A stretch of DNA of 64,000 nt from Flavobacteriales bacterium (GTDB lineage: Bacteria; Bacteroidota; Bacteroidia; Flavobacteriales_D; Sanyastnellaceae), in NCBI GenBank assembly GCA_022447625.1, contig JAKVAX010000004.1:175488-239487 (forward strand). The letters are read 5' to 3'. How positions within the stretch are numbered: position 1 is the first letter of the stretch; every line of letters begins with the position of its first letter. Made by a program: the position numbers and the translations under genes. Below, piece by piece: positions 47,451-56,375 of the stretch. The notes beneath the pieces are model-generated. The model was given only the letters and a program-made list of their open reading frames with translations. It was not told the origin of the DNA and made no database searches.

Positions 47451-49173
47451 CTAACCGAAAGTACGCGAAGTTGTCGATACCCAGGTGGTGCTTGATGTAT
47501 TCATTCCACGATTTAAAGGCCATCATGTTCTCTCCACGATGCACTGCGCGTGTGTATCGAAGTAATTCGCGCTCCAATTCCGCGTTAGCGTGATTAAACA
47601 ACATCTTGATTTCTTGAATGTCAGAAGTCTGTGCTATCTCAGATTGGAATCTACGACGTTCAATTTCGGCAATATCAATATACATGTTGATGAAAGCCAG
47701 TGTTTTACCATTCTGAGGGAGATTGAAGTAAGACGTAAATGGATCCAACAAGGTTCGGGTGTAGATATCTAAAGAATCTCCGCAATCATTGATGTCGAGG
47801 TACAACTTTGAATCAATGAAATAGGGAATTTCCTGAATGGTTTTATCCCAAAAAGAGGTGCTATCACTCTTAGCTAGAGTATTGATACCTGAAATCCGAC
47901 TGCTCTCTTTCCAGAAATGAAATCCTCCGGCCTTAAATCCTTGAGGAAAAGCGAAGTTAGGGTCAAAGAGAAGGTCTTCAGTGATTACTGATGGACTCGC
48001 ATAGAAAGCGTCGTTCGCACCATCTTCATCACTCATTCGCAACTCTGCACAATTCTCCCAGAAGAAAGGGTTTCGCGCATAGGCATTCATCATGCGGTAA
48101 TCACTGGCTCCCGTGAGATCGACTTCAAGCTGTGGTAATTCAAATAGGTTTCCGTTGCTATATGCGAAAAGCACAGCGCTCGTTGATGTGGTGTATGAGT
48201 CTCTGTTAACCCCTTTGTATTCAATGCTGTAGTCGAAATCCATGTGGTGGAAACGACTGTGTTGATCATCGAGTTCAAAGGTGCGACTGATGCGCATATC
48301 GACGTTCAGAATCGTGTCTTCAGGAAGGATGGGCAGAAAAGGATGAATCGCCGCATCCTCAATCGATAAATCAATACGCAAGAGACGATTGCTAGTTGAA
48401 TCAATCACAGCGGTACCCTCAAAAAACCAATCACTCTTTTCAAAAGGGGTAAAGGCAATTGTGTAAATGGTACGACCTTCATCATCGAGTGTTCGCGAAA
48501 TCAACGTCAGATCATATCTCTTTTTTAGCTTTCGACTGCTGTACTCCAGTGGTGTACGTGGAAAGTAGCTTGCACGATCATAAATCGTTTGCATTTGAAA
48601 TGCTCGAGAAGTGGAAGTACTGAGATAAAAGGTGTCGCCAAATTTCCTCAAACCACATCTGCCATTTTTTAATGCTATCTGACTGACATCCCCTGAACGG
48701 AATTGACCGTTGTAATACCCCTCAACGAGCTCAATTTGCTCACCATTAATGAAGTTCTCCAGCTCAAAGTAGGTGCGTGCTTCTTGCAATGAATGATCAC
48801 GCTTCTTCCGGCATTTCGAGAGAATGGTGTACCAGTAAGAATTATCACCCTCAACAAATGCAGCGCTCAATAAAGTGACATCTTGCTCTAGTTTTATGAC
48901 CTTCTTAGTTCGTAGTTCTTTTACGCTAGCGCGGAATCGCTGGTATCCAATGAAGGAGATGGTAATGCTGTCCTGCTCGCTTTTTATTTGAAGTCGGAAG
49001 AAGCCGTTATCATTAGTGATGGTACCCAGTCGCATAGCCTCATTATACACCGTGGCATAAGAAATTGCCTGTTTGCTGGAAGCATCAATAATCTTTCCCT
49101 CTATAGTAGACTGTCCTTGAGCGGATATCAAAGAAATGAGAATGACTGAGAGGAGGAGTAGAGTTCTTTTCAT
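47440..49173 (-). CDS. Envelope protein with carboxypeptidase-regulatory-like domain
   Basis: 577 residues with a signal peptide (about 1-21). Residues 24-100 form a CarboxypepD_reg-like Ig domain (IEGKIIDASSKQAISYATVYNEAMRLGTITNDNGFFRL), which is common at the start of Bacteroidota TonB receptors and DUF5686-like proteins. The remaining 470 residues contain no barrel signature or catalytic motif I can name. A periplasmic or outer-membrane role is inferred. Two copies of the 13-bp motif family lie in this gene (47578 variant, 48924 exact). Confidence 0.7.
   Translation of the reverse strand: MKRTLLLLSVILISLISAQGQSTIEGKIIDASSKQAISYATVYNEAMRLGTITNDNGFFRLQIKSEQDSITISFIGYQRFRASVKELRTKKVIKLEQDVTLLSAAFVEGDNSYWYTILSKCRKKRDHSLQEARTYFELENFINGEQIELVEGYYNGQFRSGDVSQIALKNGRCGLRKFGDTFYLSTSTSRAFQMQTIYDRASYFPRTPLEYSSRKLKKRYDLTLISRTLDDEGRTIYTIAFTPFEKSDWFFEGTAVIDSTSNRLLRIDLSIEDAAIHPFLPILPEDTILNVDMRISRTFELDDQHSRFHHMDFDYSIEYKGVNRDSYTTSTSAVLFAYSNGNLFELPQLEVDLTGASDYRMMNAYARNPFFWENCAELRMSDEDGANDAFYASPSVITEDLLFDPNFAFPQGFKAGGFHFWKESSRISGINTLAKSDSTSFWDKTIQEIPYFIDSKLYLDINDCGDSLDIYTRTLLDPFTSYFNLPQNGKTLAFINMYIDIAEIERRRFQSEIAQTSDIQEIKMLFNHANAELERELLRYTRAVHRGENMMAFKSWNEYIKHHLGIDNFAYFRLDEE
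47578..47590 (-). repeat. 13-bp iterated motif, CTAACG variant
   Basis: TTCCGCGTTAGCG on the plus strand, complement of CGCTAACGCGGAA; encodes A-N-A-E on the minus strand. Confidence 0.8.
48924..48936 (+). repeat. 13-bp iterated motif, exact copy
   Basis: CGCTAGCGCGGAA, antisense to its host gene, where the complement encodes F-R-A-S-V. The same nucleotides encode ASAE in other hosts, so the constraint is on DNA. Confidence 0.85.
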
Positions 49174-49256
49174 AGTTTATCGTCGAATGAAAAGTACGAA
49201 ATGGAAGGGGTGAATATCAATCCTTTAGCGAGCTAAATTCAATCATTGATCACAAT

Positions 49257-51167
49257 TCAATCGTCAGAATTCGAAGATGAAGCTGCCTGTACATCGAGCG
49301 ATTTGAACTCTGAGTTTTCGCTCTTATACTCAGGAACGATGCTCTTCAGTTTACTCACCAAGGCTTGATTGTCTTGTTTAGAGAACAAGGCAACTAACGA
49401 CTCAATTTCAAGCTTCACCGCCTCGAAAGGATATTCACGAACCTTCGCCTTCAGAATCTTTGAATGATGCGTTGTCAGTGTGTTTTCTTCGTTGGCCAGC
49501 AGTTCTTCGTAGAGCTTCTCTCCCGGACGAAGCCCGGTGATTTTGATTTCAATGTCTTTCACAAGTTCAAGTCCTGAGAGGCGAATCATCTTCTTAGCTA
49601 GGTCCATAATCCGAACCGATTCTCCCATATCGAAAAGGAAAATCTCACCTCCAGCGCCCATCACTCCAGCTTCAAGAACCAATTCAACGGCTTCAGGAAT
49701 GGTCATGAAGAAGCGTGTGACTTCAGGATGGGTCACCGTGATTGGTCCGCCAGCTTCAATTTGACGCTTGAAAAGCGGAATGACCGAACCATTCGATCCC
49801 AGCACATTTCCAAATCTAGTCGTAATGAAGGAAGTCTGACTTTGTGCGTTCAACGACTGACAGTAAATTTCAGCGGCTCGTTTACTGGCACCCATCACAC
49901 TGGTAGGATTTACCGCCTTATCTGTTGAGATGAGTACGAAACGCTCCACCTTGTGCTTCACAGCTTGGTCTGCGACATTTTTTGTCCCTAAAACATTGGC
50001 TAGAATCGCCTCTGTTGGGTTGACCTCCATCAACGGTACGTGCTTATACGCCGCAGCGTGGAATACGATTTCAGGTTGGTAGGCTTCCATCAGACGTCGT
50101 ATGCGATCTTCTTGACGGACATCACCAATGACGAATGAGCAGAACGTAGCAGTCCCCATAGCCTTCATTTCGAACTCAATGTCGTAGAGCGGACTTTCAG
50201 CTTGATCGAATAAGATCAAGTGTTCCGGTTCATAGGCAGCAATTTGACGTACCAATTCGCTTCCGATACTTCCCGCAGCGCCGGTAACCAATACCTTCTT
50301 GCCGTGGAGCATTTTGCGTACTTCTGGATTGTCTAACTTAATAGCTGAACGGCCCAAGAGATCTTCAATGCGTATTTCACGAAGCTGACGAAGGCTAAGT
50401 TCGCCGTTAATCCATTTTCGAACAGGAGGGACGTTCAGCACTTTTACGTCGTAGGCCAAGGCCAGATCAATCATCATGGCTTTTCGCTCTGGACCCAAGT
50501 TCTGGATGCTGATGATCATTTCATCTACCTTTCCTTGCGAGAAAAACTCTTCCGCTTTGCTCGAATGATAGATAGACGCGCCTTCGATTTTCTTTCCTGA
50601 CTTGTTCTTTTGATCGTCGATGAAGGCGATGACGTTCACGCCAGATTCAAGATCACGATCGATTGCTTGTTTCGTGATGAGCCCTGCTTCACCTGCACCG
50701 TAGATAACCACGTTTTTCTTTGATCGCACAGGAGACTTCAGCTCTAGGTAAACCACCTTCACGAGAATACGGGAAGCAATCATCGCGAACAAAGTCATTA
50801 AGAAATCAATGGCAATGATGCTGTTCGGGATGAAGTAAATGCCATCAAATACACTGTAGCGTAGCTGGTTGGCAATTACAAAAACCAACGATCCCCCAAG
50901 AATAGTGATGAAGATGCGTTGCGCATCCTGTGTTGAAGTGTAGCGGATGATTCCTGCATAGGTTTTCCCAAGGAAGAAACTCAGTGCACGAACAGCTAAG
51001 AAGATCGGGAAGAAGCGAACCGCTAAGTCGATCTCAATTTGCGGCGGGTTGAACTCAAAGCGCAACAAATAAGCTACCGCAAACGCTACCACACAAATGA
51101 CGAGGTCAATCAAGAAGATGAGCCAACGCGGCGTGTTCTTATTTGGGATCAACATGGACACGGGCAA
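49257..51167 (-). CDS. Membrane-bound UDP-sugar 4,6-dehydratase (PglF/WbpM/CapD-like)
   Basis: 636 residues. Four membrane segments within the first 145 residues are followed by a CoA-binding-like Rossmann domain (VVIYGAGEAGLITKQAI) and a C-terminal short-chain dehydrogenase domain with VTGAAGSIGSELVRQI, AAAYKHVPLME and STDKAVNPTSVMGASKRAAE. The last two are hallmarks of the UDP-GlcNAc 4,6-dehydratases that make precursors of bacillosamine or QuiNAc for O-antigen, capsule or glycoprotein glycans. Length matches WbpM/PglF. It lies next to the PorT-like gene, not in a glycan cluster. Confidence 0.9.
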   Translation of the reverse strand: MPVSMLIPNKNTPRWLIFLIDLVICVVAFAVAYLLRFEFNPPQIEIDLAVRFFPIFLAVRALSFFLGKTYAGIIRYTSTQDAQRIFITILGGSLVFVIANQLRYSVFDGIYFIPNSIIAIDFLMTLFAMIASRILVKVVYLELKSPVRSKKNVVIYGAGEAGLITKQAIDRDLESGVNVIAFIDDQKNKSGKKIEGASIYHSSKAEEFFSQGKVDEMIISIQNLGPERKAMMIDLALAYDVKVLNVPPVRKWINGELSLRQLREIRIEDLLGRSAIKLDNPEVRKMLHGKKVLVTGAAGSIGSELVRQIAAYEPEHLILFDQAESPLYDIEFEMKAMGTATFCSFVIGDVRQEDRIRRLMEAYQPEIVFHAAAYKHVPLMEVNPTEAILANVLGTKNVADQAVKHKVERFVLISTDKAVNPTSVMGASKRAAEIYCQSLNAQSQTSFITTRFGNVLGSNGSVIPLFKRQIEAGGPITVTHPEVTRFFMTIPEAVELVLEAGVMGAGGEIFLFDMGESVRIMDLAKKMIRLSGLELVKDIEIKITGLRPGEKLYEELLANEENTLTTHHSKILKAKVREYPFEAVKLEIESLVALFSKQDNQALVSKLKSIVPEYKSENSEFKSLDVQAASSSNSDD

Positions 51168-51208
51168 ATATATGCTATAGATATGGACGTGAGCGTGTCT
51201 CTATCAGC

Positions 51209-51922
51209 TTACCCCTCAAAACATAGAGAGAAAATAAAGGTCCGCGTGCGGAGGCTTTCGATTGGGGAGGAGAACCGCGAGTCTTCTTGGATCAACATAT
51301 TTGGCAATCCAAAGGCAGTTTTCATTTCTATGGAGAACTTGAAATAGGGGAGGAAGAAGTCAATTCCACCACCAGCGTCAATACTGTAATCTCGATTCTG
51401 AAGCTTAATGATGACATCGCTTTCCACGGCGTTGTCAACGTCTTTCTGAGACTGGAGATCAATACTATACTTACCTCCAATCAAAGCATAGGCTGCCACA
51501 TTGCCGACTCGGTTAGTTCGAAGCTTGATTAGTAAAGGGAAATCAAGGAACACAGACTCCGTACGTTTAAGTAAGACGTCTTGGGTTCCATCCTCCAAGA
51601 GGAATCGATAATTCAAACCACGATCCTGGAAACTCAGGCCGGGAATGAATCGCAGGTGAAAGTTCGGCGTGAGGTCTAATGACGCGAGCAAAGCCAGGTT
51701 GAAGCCACTCTGACGTACGTTTTCAATACCCAAGAGTGAGTCTTGGAACGTGAAGTCTGGACGATAGTCAAAGAAAAAATCACTGCTGTTGGTGCTCAAC
51801 AAGAACCCAAAGTGATACTTCTTATAGTCAAACGAAGGCAGGTTCTTCATCTTCACCCCCTGGGCGAAAGCCCCTGAGACGATGGTGAGCAGTAATGCTA
51901 TGAGAACGATTCGTTTATGCAC
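51209..51922 (-). CDS. porT: PorT-like outer-membrane beta-barrel (T9SS/gliding)
   Basis: 237 residues with a signal peptide (about 1-20, ending AFAQ). The mature start NLPSFDYKKYHFGFLLSTNSSDFFF is the opening of the PorT/SprT family; the rest has alternating-residue strands and a C-terminal aromatic strand (RTFIFSLCFEG) as in an eight-stranded barrel. PorT is needed for T9SS secretion in Porphyromonas, and its Flavobacterium counterpart SprT for gliding. Other Bacteroidota barrels look alike, so the symbol is given with moderate confidence. The dehydratase gene follows after 41 bp on the same strand. Confidence 0.7.
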   Translation of the reverse strand: MHKRIVLIALLLTIVSGAFAQGVKMKNLPSFDYKKYHFGFLLSTNSSDFFFDYRPDFTFQDSLLGIENVRQSGFNLALLASLDLTPNFHLRFIPGLSFQDRGLNYRFLLEDGTQDVLLKRTESVFLDFPLLIKLRTNRVGNVAAYALIGGKYSIDLQSQKDVDNAVESDVIIKLQNRDYSIDAGGGIDFFLPYFKFSIEMKTAFGLPNMLIQEDSRFSSPIESLRTRTFIFSLCFEG

Positions 51923-51981
51923 GGAAGATCAATTGTAGTTACAAGTTAGCAAACGCGAGTTCACTGGCATTATTACCATTA

Positions 51982-52533
51982 TCATCGCATAAGGTTACGC
52001 CAGAGCAATGAGGCGAGAAGTGAATACGCAATCGCTGTAGCCATCAAAGCAAGCAAGGCTAAGGTCATTTGCACGTACCACTTTCCAAAGAACTCGAACG
52101 CTTCTATCGACTTCTCTTTCGCTTCTTCTCGGTCAATTCCAACCAAGTTCGGATTCTCGGCTACCATGGCTTGATAGCTTTCTTCTGTGGCAAAAGATTC
52201 CTCGATTTCACTGCGTGCCTTGTCGTTCTTGAGTGCAATGGTGTCTTTAGCGATGGCGTAATTAAAAATTCCCAGCGCGATGATGGCGAAAATGACATAC
52301 TTAGATGTCGCACGCACCACTGTTTTCAAATCATCGAGAAAGTGTGACTGTCCTGCTAGGGTATCTTTGACCTTTCTGCGTATCGTGAACACAGCAATTA
52401 AGAGGATGAAAAACAAGTTCATCATCACTCCCGCCGAGACATTCTGTTCAAACGGTAATACGAAGAGTAGCCCCGTTTTCGTTGCCAGCCAGAGGCCAAC
52501 GCAAATAAAGATCAGTTTGTCTATTCCTGTCAC
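51982..52533 (-). CDS. Four-segment membrane protein, DUF4199-like
   Basis: 183 residues with hydrophobic segments near 5-25, 32-50, 78-97 and 152-175, and an acidic helical region of about 50 residues between the third and fourth. The pattern resembles DUF4199 proteins of Bacteroidota, but I cannot confirm the family. It lies between rho (stop 11 bp upstream on the same strand) and the PorT-like gene. Function unknown. Confidence 0.55.
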   Translation of the reverse strand: MTGIDKLIFICVGLWLATKTGLLFVLPFEQNVSAGVMMNLFFILLIAVFTIRRKVKDTLAGQSHFLDDLKTVVRATSKYVIFAIIALGIFNYAIAKDTIALKNDKARSEIEESFATEESYQAMVAENPNLVGIDREEAKEKSIEAFEFFGKWYVQMTLALLALMATAIAYSLLASLLWRNLMR

Positions 52534-52544
52534 AGTGACTTAGA

Positions 52545-54233
52545 TTATCCATTCATGGAGATCAAGAACTCCTCGTTGCTCTTCGTACTTGTGATACGGT
52601 CTTTGATGAATTCCATCGCTTCCACAGGGTTCATATCAGCCAAGTGCTTACGAAGAATGTGAATACGCATCAACACGTCTTTTTCCAATAGAAGGTCTTC
52701 ACGACGTGTACCTGAAGCAAGAATGTCTATCGCAGGATAGATACGACGATTAGAAATACGACGATCCAACTGGAGTTCCATGTTACCGGTTCCCTTGAAT
52801 TCCTCGAAGATGACTTCATCCATCTTCGAACCAGTTTCAGTCAACGCAGTAGCGATAATTGAAAGTGATCCTCCGTTTTCGATGTTACGAGCGGCACCGA
52901 AGAAACGCTTAGGCTTCTGCAATGCGTTCGCATCAACACCACCTGTAAGCACCTTACCTGAAGCAGGAGATACCGTATTATATGCACGAGCCAAACGCGT
53001 AATTGAATCAAGAAGGATACATACATCGTGTCCACACTCTACCATGCGCTTCGCTTTCTCCAATACCAGGTTAGCAATCTTCACATGGCGATCTGCAGGC
53101 TCATCGAAAGTAGAAGCAATTACTTCTCCGTTCACGCTGCGCTTCATGTCAGTTACCTCTTCCGGACGTTCATCGATCAATAGTACAATCAAGTAAACTT
53201 CAGGGTGGTTCTTGGCAATGGCGTTGGCAACATCTTTAAGAAGGGTTGTCTTACCAGTTTTTGGCTGAGCTACAAGCATACCACGCTGACCTTTCCCAAT
53301 AGGAGCGAAGAGGTCCATGATACGCATGCTGACGTTACGTGTGTTATCTGCCAACTTGAAACGCTCATTCGGGAAGAGTGGCGTCAAGAACTTGAATGGA
53401 ACACGGTCACGTACAAATTCAGGTTTGCGTCCATTGATCTTGTGAACGTTGATCAACGGAAAGTACTTCTCACCGTGCTTCGGTGGACGAACCTCACCAA
53501 GGATGGTGTCTCCTGTTTGGAGTCCGTAGAGCTTGATTTGTGACTGTGAAACGTACACATCATCAGGACTGTTCAAGTAGTTGAAGTCTGCTGAACGCAG
53601 GAATCCGTACCCATCCTGCATCATTTCTAGCACTCCTTCAGCCTTTACAAGCCCATCGAAGTTGTAACCGTGCTCATCCGGACGAGCGATGTTGCTCTGG
53701 CGGTTGCGGTTACGATCGTTATTTCGTTGACCGTTATTGCGATCGTTGTTTCGTTTGTCGTTGTTGCGCTTGTCGTTACGGTCGCCACGGTCGTTGCGAT
53801 CATTGCGGTCGTTACGATTATTCGAACGGTTGTCGTTACGCTTTTCGTTGCGTCCGTCACCGTCTTTATTACCTTGTCGACGATCATTGCGATCATTGCG
53901 ATCGTTATTTCGTCCACGGCTGTTGTTCTGCTTTTCGTCTTTCGATTCGGGTGCGTTAGCTTCTTTCTTCTCAGCCTTTGGCTTGTCTTCGTTTTTCGGT
54001 GCACGCTTACGTGGTTGACGTTCTTTCGGCTTTTGATCGCTCTTTTCAGCAGCTGGCGCCGGTTTATCACCTTTCAGTGATTTCGTCTTCGTAGGGTTGA
54101 TCGCTTGTTCGTCAAGAATGATGTAGATCAACTCTTGTTTCTTTAGACGGTCAACTTTCTTTATGTCAAGTCCCTTTGCTATCTCACGCAGTTCAGCAAC
54201 TTTCTTGCTATTCAACTCAATTATATCAAACAT
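52545..54233 (-). CDS. rho: Transcription termination factor Rho with disordered insertion
   Basis: 562 residues. The N-terminal helical Rho_N-like domain (residues 1-45) is followed by a low-complexity stretch of about 135 residues (48-183) made of Lys/Glu/Pro and then Asn/Arg/Asp repeats. The RNA-binding cold-shock-like domain comes next ([30 protein letters not shown]), then the RecA-type motor with Walker [28 protein letters not shown] and the Q/R-loop region. Core motifs are intact. Such insertions are common in Bacteroidota Rho, and one in Bacteroides has been linked to phase separation. The insertion is also repetitive at DNA level, which creates long false open frames on the opposite strand. 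Confidence 0.95.
   Translation of the reverse strand: MFDIIELNSKKVAELREIAKGLDIKKVDRLKKQELIYIILDEQAINPTKTKSLKGDKPAPAAEKSDQKPKERQPRKRAPKNEDKPKAEKKEANAPESKDEKQNNSRGRNNDRNDRNDRRQGNKDGDGRNEKRNDNRSNNRNDRNDRNDRGDRNDKRNNDKRNNDRNNGQRNNDRNRNRQSNIARPDEHGYNFDGLVKAEGVLEMMQDGYGFLRSADFNYLNSPDDVYVSQSQIKLYGLQTGDTILGEVRPPKHGEKYFPLINVHKINGRKPEFVRDRVPFKFLTPLFPNERFKLADNTRNVSMRIMDLFAPIGKGQRGMLVAQPKTGKTTLLKDVANAIAKNHPEVYLIVLLIDERPEEVTDMKRSVNGEVIASTFDEPADRHVKIANLVLEKAKRMVECGHDVCILLDSITRLARAYNTVSPASGKVLTGGVDANALQKPKRFFGAARNIENGGSLSIIATALTETGSKMDEVIFEEFKGTGNMELQLDRRISNRRIYPAIDILASGTRREDLLLEKDVLMRIHILRKHLADMNPVEAMEFIKDRITSTKSNEEFLISMNG
53690..53925 (-). repeat. Degenerate short repeats coding the Rho Asn/Arg/Asp insertion
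   Basis: Repeated 6-12-bp words encoding N-D-R and R-N-D, such as multiple ATTGCGATC and GTCGTTACG steps. They are coding repeats, not an intergenic array. Confidence 0.65.
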
Positions 54234-54415
54234 AGAGGGGATTAAAATGGTACCGGACTCAGATTTATGCCGGTGTATTCAGATGTGGTTGGGGTTGGTG
54301 TCAGATTCGACATCACAATATTACCACTTTTAAATGTGAACGTCACTTTTTCAATTCAATTTTATTAATGTTCATTGTTGATAAGCTGTATTTCGCTTTG
54401 GTTGAGGGTGTTGTT

Positions 54416-54431
54416 GGCTAGCGCCGAAGCG
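54416..54431 (+). repeat. 16-bp word shared with position 34225
   Basis: GGCTAGCGCCGAAGCG, exact complement of the copy at 34225-34240, here intergenic, between rho and the DUF4293 gene. Its core is two mismatches from the 13-bp motif. Confidence 0.75.
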
Positions 54432-54459
54432 TGCAGCTATTCTATTCAAGGAACGAGTA

Positions 54460-54487
54460 TTTGGTTCTAGAAGACCGATTATCTTTG
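54460..54487 (+). promoter_or_regulatory. Possible Bacteroidota-type promoter for the DUF4293 gene
   Basis: TTTG at 54460-54463 and TATCTTTG at 54480-54487 match the -33 TTTG and -7 TAnnTTTG elements, separated by 16 bp, which is shorter than the usual 19 or so. The start codon lies at 54502, so the leader would be very short. Confidence 0.4.
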
Positions 54488-54501
54488 CCAAAAAGATTCT
54501 C

Positions 54502-54972
54502 ATGCTACAGCGTATTCAGACTGTTTATTTGCTTCTTGCCGTAATCTCATTGGTTGTGGTATTTTTCGTAGATATCGCACACTTCGCAGATGCCGCGGGT
54601 ATTGAAAGCGAATTGTCTCTATACAAGATCACCAATGGCAATGGAGAAATTGGGAAGGTAGAGTACGGAATGCTTCCAGTAGCGCTCATTGCTGTCACTG
54701 CAGCAATTCTTTTTGCGACCATTCTGCAATACCGCAACCGCAACGTGCAGTCGAAGATCATCCGCATGTGTTACGTGTTGCTTCTGCTCTGTGTGGTGGC
54801 GATTTGGTACTTCACAGATCAGAACTACTGGTCTCTTGAAATCGCTGAACCACAGTTCTCATACAGTATTGGATTCTTCATGCCATTTGTAGCCTTTGCT
54901 TTTACTTTCCTCGCTAGTCGCGGAATTCGTAAAGATGAGCAGCTCGTGAAGTCGCTAGATCGCATCCGATGA
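54502..54972 (+). CDS. DUF4293 family membrane protein
   Basis: 156 residues with four membrane segments. The opening MLQRIQTVYLLLAVISLVVVFF is the mark of the Bacteroidota DUF4293 family, and the end (FFMPFVAFAFTFLASRGIRKDEQLVKSLDRIR) includes the family's conserved RGIRKDE-(K/L)VKSxDRLR. Function unknown. It is transcribed divergently from rho, a common Bacteroidota neighbourhood. The ATG of the next gene overlaps its stop by 4 bp. Confidence 0.88.
   Translation: MLQRIQTVYLLLAVISLVVVFFVDIAHFADAAGIESELSLYKITNGNGEIGKVEYGMLPVALIAVTAAILFATILQYRNRNVQSKIIRMCYVLLLLCVVAIWYFTDQNYWSLEIAEPQFSYSIGFFMPFVAFAFTFLASRGIRKDEQLVKSLDRIR
54912..54925 (+). repeat. Degenerate copy of the 13-bp motif (one-base insertion)
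   Basis: CGCTAGTCGCGGAA, the motif with one extra T, near the end of the DUF4293 gene. Confidence 0.45.
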
Positions 54973-55829
54973 GAAGCTGGAGACAGTACGCTCTTATTCT
55001 CCTTTCTTTTTTTTTCTTCGCAGGTGCCTGCCAAGATGAAGAAGGACTTCTTCAATTTAAGCAATGTCTTGACGAACAAAACACACAACTCATCAATGGT
55101 GAACACTTTGCCATTGAGAACTATTTCGATCGTCAAGAATTCCACAAGGGAATGATCATGGAGTGCACAGCGAAAGACAGTGCCCCATACCCACAGCTTT
55201 CATCCCATATTGAGTCTATGCGATTGAGGCTCAATGAAATGCAAGAGTCCCGCGCAGTATACTACAACTGGGGAAATGATGAGCTGACCGCATTGAGTCT
55301 TGAACACATAATCGAGGAAAGTGCTTTTGAAGGCTTAGAAGCGAAATTCGCGGAATCTCAAAAGCAAGCGCTAGAAATCGAATCGCGATTCAGAGCAGAA
55401 CTCCATTCCTACGACAGCATTATCGCCGTCAACGAAATCACCTTTGTCTCTCACGAACGCTACGCTGATTCTCTCTTGGTGCGCATCATGCAGTGGGAAG
55501 ATTCTCTCGAAGCTCAAGGTTCCGCGATAGCGTCTTCAAAGCAAACATTGAATCAATTGGGTTGGGATAAACGCAGCGCACCATACCGAAACGCCTATCA
55601 ACCCATTTCTGAAATGCAAGCCAATCACAAGGTGCTGGAATCAACGATCACGGGCTCTCAGAACGCGCAAGACCGCTACGTTACTGCTCGACCTACTGAT
55701 GGATTCTACTACGGACCATACATGAACGAACGTCCTGACGTAGACGCCACGGAACGAATCTTCTTGAAGCTAGATTCAATCATGACTGCTTTTAGAAGCT
55801 TCGAAGAGCAATTTCTAACTCAGTTCTGA
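54969..55829 (+). CDS. Hypothetical lipoprotein with coiled coil
   Basis: 286 residues. The signal ends in a lipobox (FFFFAGAC), so it is likely lipid-anchored. The mature protein is acidic and largely helical, with long heptad-like stretches around residues 75-210. No known domain is recognised. It is translationally coupled to the DUF4293 gene (ATGA overlap) and its 3' end overlaps the convergent phosphoesterase gene by 10 bp. A one-mismatch motif copy is embedded at 55520. Confidence 0.65.
   Translation: MRSWRQYALILLSFFFFAGACQDEEGLLQFKQCLDEQNTQLINGEHFAIENYFDRQEFHKGMIMECTAKDSAPYPQLSSHIESMRLRLNEMQESRAVYYNWGNDELTALSLEHIIEESAFEGLEAKFAESQKQALEIESRFRAELHSYDSIIAVNEITFVSHERYADSLLVRIMQWEDSLEAQGSAIASSKQTLNQLGWDKRSAPYRNAYQPISEMQANHKVLESTITGSQNAQDRYVTARPTDGFYYGPYMNERPDVDATERIFLKLDSIMTAFRSFEEQFLTQF
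55520..55532 (-). repeat. 13-bp iterated motif, one mismatch
   Basis: TTCCGCGATAGCG, complement of CGCTATCGCGGAA, in the lipoprotein gene. Confidence 0.65.
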
Positions 55830-56326
55830 GGCTTGGCTCTAGGGCCTAGCTCAACCACTTCCATATTGGTGATTTTCCCTTCCTTGATGTCGAAGCGCAG
55901 AAGGGTGCGCGTTTTATGAAAACCATGTACTCCAGCGGCTCCAGGATTAATGTAGAGCAAATCAAACACAGGATCTCTGGTCACTTTCAAGATATGCGAA
56001 TGCCCACAGATCAAGACGTCTGGTTTTCGACGACGAATCAACTCTGGGATGCCCTTTGAATAGCGACCAGGTCTTCCAACGATATGCGTCATCCAAAAAG
56101 TAATCCCGTCAACCACGAAGTGTTGCTCCACAGGATGAATACGCCGCAGTTTATCCCCATCAATGTTCCCATAAACAGCGCGCAATGGCTTGAAGCCCTC
56201 AAGTCTATCTGAAACTTCAACCGTTCCAATGTCGCCTGCATGCCAAATTTCGTCACAATTACTGAGGTGGTGCAGGATACGGTCATCGATGTAACCATGA
56301 GTGTCTGATAGCAATCCGATTTTCAT
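55820..56326 (-). CDS. YfcE/MJ0936-type metallophosphoesterase
   Basis: 168 residues of the calcineurin-like fold. The metal-binding motifs are complete: LLSDTHGY, EIWHAGDIG, AVYGNIDG, MTHIVG and CGHSHILK, ending INPGAAG. Family members are small manganese-dependent phosphodiesterases with varied substrates, so the substrate is open. It is divergent from the PorE-like gene, with 49 bp between the starts. Confidence 0.9.
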   Translation of the reverse strand: MKIGLLSDTHGYIDDRILHHLSNCDEIWHAGDIGTVEVSDRLEGFKPLRAVYGNIDGDKLRRIHPVEQHFVVDGITFWMTHIVGRPGRYSKGIPELIRRRKPDVLICGHSHILKVTRDPVFDLLYINPGAAGVHGFHKTRTLLRFDIKEGKITNMEVVELGPRAKPQN

Positions 56327-56375
56327 AACAGTGCGAAGTTAGTAGTCGTGGCAGGATTTTTGACCCTCCCCAGGC

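Noticed and set aside
53645..54080. Open frames of 136-141 residues in other frames over the Rho insertion
   Set aside because: They are low-complexity shadows of the repetitive Asn/Arg/Asp codons in rho.
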